The notes under the pieces are model-generated. The model made no database searches. It was given only the letters and a program-made list of their open reading frames with translations, and was not told where the DNA came from. Position numbers and translations under genes: made by a program. A stretch of DNA of 7,944 bases from CAZDQL01 sp964507325 (GTDB lineage: Bacteria; Planctomycetota; UBA1135; GCA-002686595): positions 1-7,944 of the forward strand of contig CAZDQL010000162.1 of assembly GCA_964507325.1 (NCBI GenBank), given 5' to 3'. Of this stretch, positions 6,077 through 7,944 are shown one piece after another (positions within the stretch are counted from its first letter, which is position 1; each line of letters begins with the position of its first letter).

Positions 6077-7354
6077 TCAGTCCTTGATCGTCACGGCGAA
6101 CGGCGTCGACAGCAGCCACTCGCCCGACGTCGAGCGGTGCAGCGCCTGGCAGTACACCGTCTCCGCCTCGATCCCCGAGCCGGGTGGGAAGTCCTTGGTC
6201 TGGACGGTCAGCTTCTTGCTGCCGGTGGCGTTGATCGTGCCGTAGTAGATGCGGCGGAAGTCGATGACCGTGCCGCTGTCGGCGAAGCCCGTGCCCACTC
6301 CCACTCGCAGCATGATCAGCGGCTCGCCGAGGGCCAGGAGGCCGCTCCAGTCCTCGCGCAGCCGCGCGCCCGGCTGCTTGCTCCAGAAGAGCCAGACGTG
6401 GTCCCCCGGCTGTCCCGTGAACTGCAGGCCCACCTTGTCGTTGGTGATCCCCGGACCGGTCATACCGAAGAGGCGCTCGCCGCCCGAGAGCTGAGTCACC
6501 TCGGAGTCGGGCGACACGACCCAGCCATGGCCCGCACTCCCACAGCCGATGCCGCAGCCATAGCCGCCACCCCAGACCGCGCTCGCCTTGTGCCAGGCCT
6601 TCGAGCCTGACAGCAGGCGGATCCCATCGCCCCCGTCGTTCGGCATCCCGTCCCCGGCGTCACCTCCACTGACGTAGCAGCTCAACAGGTAGAGCTCACA
6701 CGCCACCACGTCGATCGCGTTCCCCCCATTCGAGAAGGCGCAGCCGTCGCCACCATACGCCCAGGTCCTCGCGAGGTGCAGCGAGGAGACGTGGCCGTAG
6801 AGGGCGGTGCCGTCGGCGACCGGACTCCAATAGGAGTTGTACCAATCGGGCCCGTAGAGTTGGCACCGGATGAAGTGCACGCTCGTGCACCCGTCGACCG
6901 CCACCGCCGTACTGAACTCCGGGTTGTCGCAGTTGACGTCGGGGTCGTAGCGGATCTCCGTGGCCTGCACCCAGACCACCCCGTCGCAGGCGGTCGCGGT
7001 CAGAGCGACGCCCTGCCCCAGGGGATCGGCCATGTCTCCCACGATACGCAGGCCCGAAAGCACGAAGTCCCGGTCTCCGGGCAGGGCCTCGATACGCACG
7101 GGTCCCAGTTCGGGCACGCCCTCCCCCAGCACCGTGAGCCCCTTGCCCCGGGCGAAGAAGCCCGAGTAGCTGCCCGGCTTCACCAGGAGCACGTCCCCAG
7201 GCATCGCGGCGGCGACCGCCGCCGGGGTGTCCAGGAAATCGCCGGCGCCCGTGGTGTCGACGGTCCAGATCTTCTGCGCCGCGGCAGGTGAGCCGAGGAG
7301 CAGCGCGAACGCTAGGCAGCGGGTGGCGATTGAGGGTCGAATGGCGGTGTTCAT
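6077..7354 (-). CDS. Secreted right-handed beta-helix (pectin-lyase-like fold) protein, function unknown
   Basis: A complete 425-residue protein. The ATG at 7354 is preferred because it gives a signal peptide: MNTAIRPSIATR, a hydrophobic core, then SPAAA before QKIWTV (cleavage near 26/27). The frame is open 26 codons further upstream, but that start would bury the signal. The mature N-terminus, TVDTTGAGDFLDTPAAVAAAMPGDVLLVKPG split over 31-61, is the standard opening of bacterial parallel beta-helix proteins. Residues 70-300 continue as short strands separated by Gly/Asn/Asp turns. Ten Cys are present in the mature chain, with eight between 123 and 271, so disulfides are possible outside the cytoplasm. 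Residues about 305-425 look like a separate beta-sandwich ending LLSTPFAVTIKD, a type of C-terminal module I associate with exported proteins of Poly30-like planctomycetes. No polysaccharide-lyase catalytic motif is evident, so it may bind surfaces or glycans rather than cleave them. Confidence 0.85.
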   Translation of the reverse strand: MNTAIRPSIATRCLAFALLLGSPAAAQKIWTVDTTGAGDFLDTPAAVAAAMPGDVLLVKPGSYSGFFARGKGLTVLGEGVPELGPVRIEALPGDRDFVLSGLRIVGDMADPLGQGVALTATACDGVVWVQATEIRYDPDVNCDNPEFSTAVAVDGCTSVHFIRCQLYGPDWYNSYWSPVADGTALYGHVSSLHLARTWAYGGDGCAFSNGGNAIDVVACELYLLSCYVSGGDAGDGMPNDGGDGIRLLSGSKAWHKASAVWGGGYGCGIGCGSAGHGWVVSPDSEVTQLSGGERLFGMTGPGITNDKVGLQFTGQPGDHVWLFWSKQPGARLREDWSGLLALGEPLIMLRVGVGTGFADSGTVIDFRRIYYGTINATGSKKLTVQTKDFPPGSGIEAETVYCQALHRSTSGEWLLSTPFAVTIKD

Positions 7355-7484
7355 ACCTGTACCGATCGTGGACTCGTCGACGTCAGTGGACCGTACCTCG
7401 CTCCAGACCACTGTCACTCCTGAAGACCCCACGCTGCCCGGCAGCTAGACCTCTGTATCAACTCTTACATGCCGCTGGGTAGGG
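7355..7484. other. Spacer upstream of the beta-helix gene
   Basis: This 130-bp non-coding gap separates the beta-helix start from the stop of the fragment to its right; both are on the minus strand. It should contain the promoter of the beta-helix gene. A TTGATA occurs on the minus strand (TATCAA at 7457-7462) but has no matching -10 at proper spacing. A short palindrome CGTCGACG lies at 7375-7382. No RNA gene or mobile-element remnant was recognised. Confidence 0.35.
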
Positions 7485-7811
7485 TCAGCGACGTTCGAGG
7501 GGCACCGGGCACTCGGTGCCGATCGCCTCCTCGAAGGTGGGCACCGGACGGAAGAAGGGGTGATCGGCATGGTCGATGTGCCGGCGGCCCCAATACGAGC
7601 CGTAGTACACGCCACTGGCATCGATCCACGTGGCCAGCCGAGTGAGCGCCGTCGGCGGCAGGCTGAGATCCTCGTGACCGGGACCACCTCGCAGGGAATC
7701 GATCAGCGGGCTGCGGTGCGAGCCGATGCTCTTGGGGACCGAGTAGGGCGTGCCCTCCCAGTCCGAGGCCTCCCGGTAGGTGGGGACCGCGTCGAACTCC
7801 GTCGGGTTCTC
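7485..7811 (-). pseudogene. C-terminal fragment of an HZS-alpha-like (hydrazine synthase alpha domain) planctomycete protein, 5' part missing
   Basis: The minus-strand frame ends with a TGA at 7487-7485 and encodes about 108 residues that read as real protein. Landmarks are TPYSVPKSIGSHRSPLI (around 7697-7751), LPPTALTRLATWIDASGVYYGSYWGRR (about 7582-7662) and PFFRPVPTFEEAIGTECP. From memory, this pattern (Ser-rich GSH loop, then W-[IVL]-D followed by YYGxYxGRR) is the C-terminal end of large exported planctomycete proteins carrying the HZS_alpha domain, some of which also have a cytochrome c-like part. Such proteins are many hundreds of residues long, so most of this one is absent. Going upstream, the homologous part stops near 7811, where sequence antisense to a sugar porter begins. 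An in-frame ATG at 7916 would create a 143-residue chimera, but its first 35 residues are just antisense porter sequence. The family assignment is moderately sure; the truncation is clear from the junction. An assembly join is an alternative explanation. Confidence 0.55.
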
Positions 7812-7944
7812 ATGGGAACGATCGCCACCTTCTTCCTGTGGGTGGCGAACTTCGCCGTCTCCCAAACCTCCCCAATGATGGACGAGAATCCCTGGCTGGT
7901 GGAGACCTTCCGCCACGGCTTCTCCTTCTGGGTGTACGGCGCCT
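7812..7944 (+). pseudogene. Partial second copy of an MFS sugar porter gene, 5' truncated and running off the window
   Basis: From an ATG at 7812 the plus strand encodes MGTIATFFLWVANF followed by AVSQTSPMMDENPWLVE and the rest of 44 residues to the window edge. This matches porter residues from about 390 on (LGIATLFLWVANFAVSQTF and so on), with one extra codon near the join. Everything N-terminal to helix 11 is missing: upstream codons in this frame do not resemble a porter, and no ribosome binding site precedes 7812. Of seven changed codons in the ungapped part, four are synonymous (third-base) and three alter residues (L to F, F to S, D to N). It therefore looks like a fragment of a close paralogue rather than an exact copy. 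A remnant left by recombination is most likely; a contig-edge join cannot be excluded. Confidence 0.75.
7821..7944 (+). repeat. Direct repeat copy 2 at the window edge
   Basis: It matches 5811-5934 at 116 of 124 positions. The differences are at 7829, 7830, 7862, 7865, 7870, 7874, 7887 and 7889. Positions 7831-7861 and 7890-7944 are identical runs of 31 and 55 bases. Similarity continues to the last base of the window, so the right boundary is unknown; the left boundary is about 7812-7820. Confidence 0.9.

Noticed and set aside
4500..6119. Minus-strand open frames opposite the sugar porter (4500-5321 and 5400-6119)
   Set aside because: They are antisense to an intact porter with every family motif; their Arg/Asp/His-rich translations match no family.
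1833..7354. Dipeptidase and beta-helix genes having the same length (1278 bases) as a sign of duplication
   Set aside because: Their proteins share no motifs; the equal length is coincidence.
7355..7432. Beta-helix protein start at 7432
   Set aside because: It would put 26 polar residues ahead of a clear signal peptide that begins with the ATG at 7354.
1..7944. CRISPR array, tRNA or rRNA genes, insertion sequence or phage genes
   Set aside because: No regularly spaced short repeats, cloverleaf-like segments, transposase or integrase motifs, or phage structural proteins were seen on either strand.

Overview
The window is high-GC DNA (about two-thirds G+C by eye) with densely packed genes. 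The gene content suggests a planctomycete, probably a marine lineage of the Saltatorellus/Poly30 type. The reasons are an exported right-handed beta-helix protein with a characteristic C-terminal beta module, a protein built of many carboxypeptidase-regulatory-like repeats, a remnant resembling the planctomycete hydrazine-synthase-alpha-like family, and a long URO-D-like methyltransferase homologue. This placement is inference from family recognition, not from a marker gene.

Layout from left to right. Positions 1-1698 (minus) hold the N-terminal 566 residues of a membrane-anchored or exported protein of at least six Cna-B/carboxypeptidase-regulatory-like beta-sandwich repeats; its C-terminus lies beyond the window. 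After a 134-bp gap, 1833-3110 (minus) encodes a complete family M19 metallo-dipeptidase with a probable export signal. A 268-bp divergent spacer follows. On the plus strand, a URO-D-like (MtaA/CmuA/HemE superfamily) protein (3379-4641) overlaps by 4 bp a GTG-started sugar porter of the major facilitator superfamily (4638-6047). These two form a translationally coupled pair. A 29-bp convergent gap with a small hairpin separates the porter from a secreted beta-helix protein on the minus strand (6077-7354).

The right end is rearranged. Positions 7485-7811 (minus) carry only the C-terminal part of an HZS-alpha-like planctomycete protein. Its upstream part is replaced at about 7812-7820 by a plus-strand segment that duplicates part of the porter gene (7821-7944 matches 5811-5934 at 116 of 124 bases; the last 55 are identical). 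The duplicate continues out of the window.

Functionally, the URO-D-like protein and porter probably act together in uptake and processing of a small carbohydrate-like or methylated substrate, but the substrate cannot be read from the sequence. The dipeptidase and the two exported beta-rich proteins look like ordinary envelope or periplasmic functions. I found no CRISPR array, tRNA, rRNA, integrase, transposase or recognisable defence system. The most noteworthy features are the right-end duplication and breakpoint and the coupled URO-D-like/porter pair.
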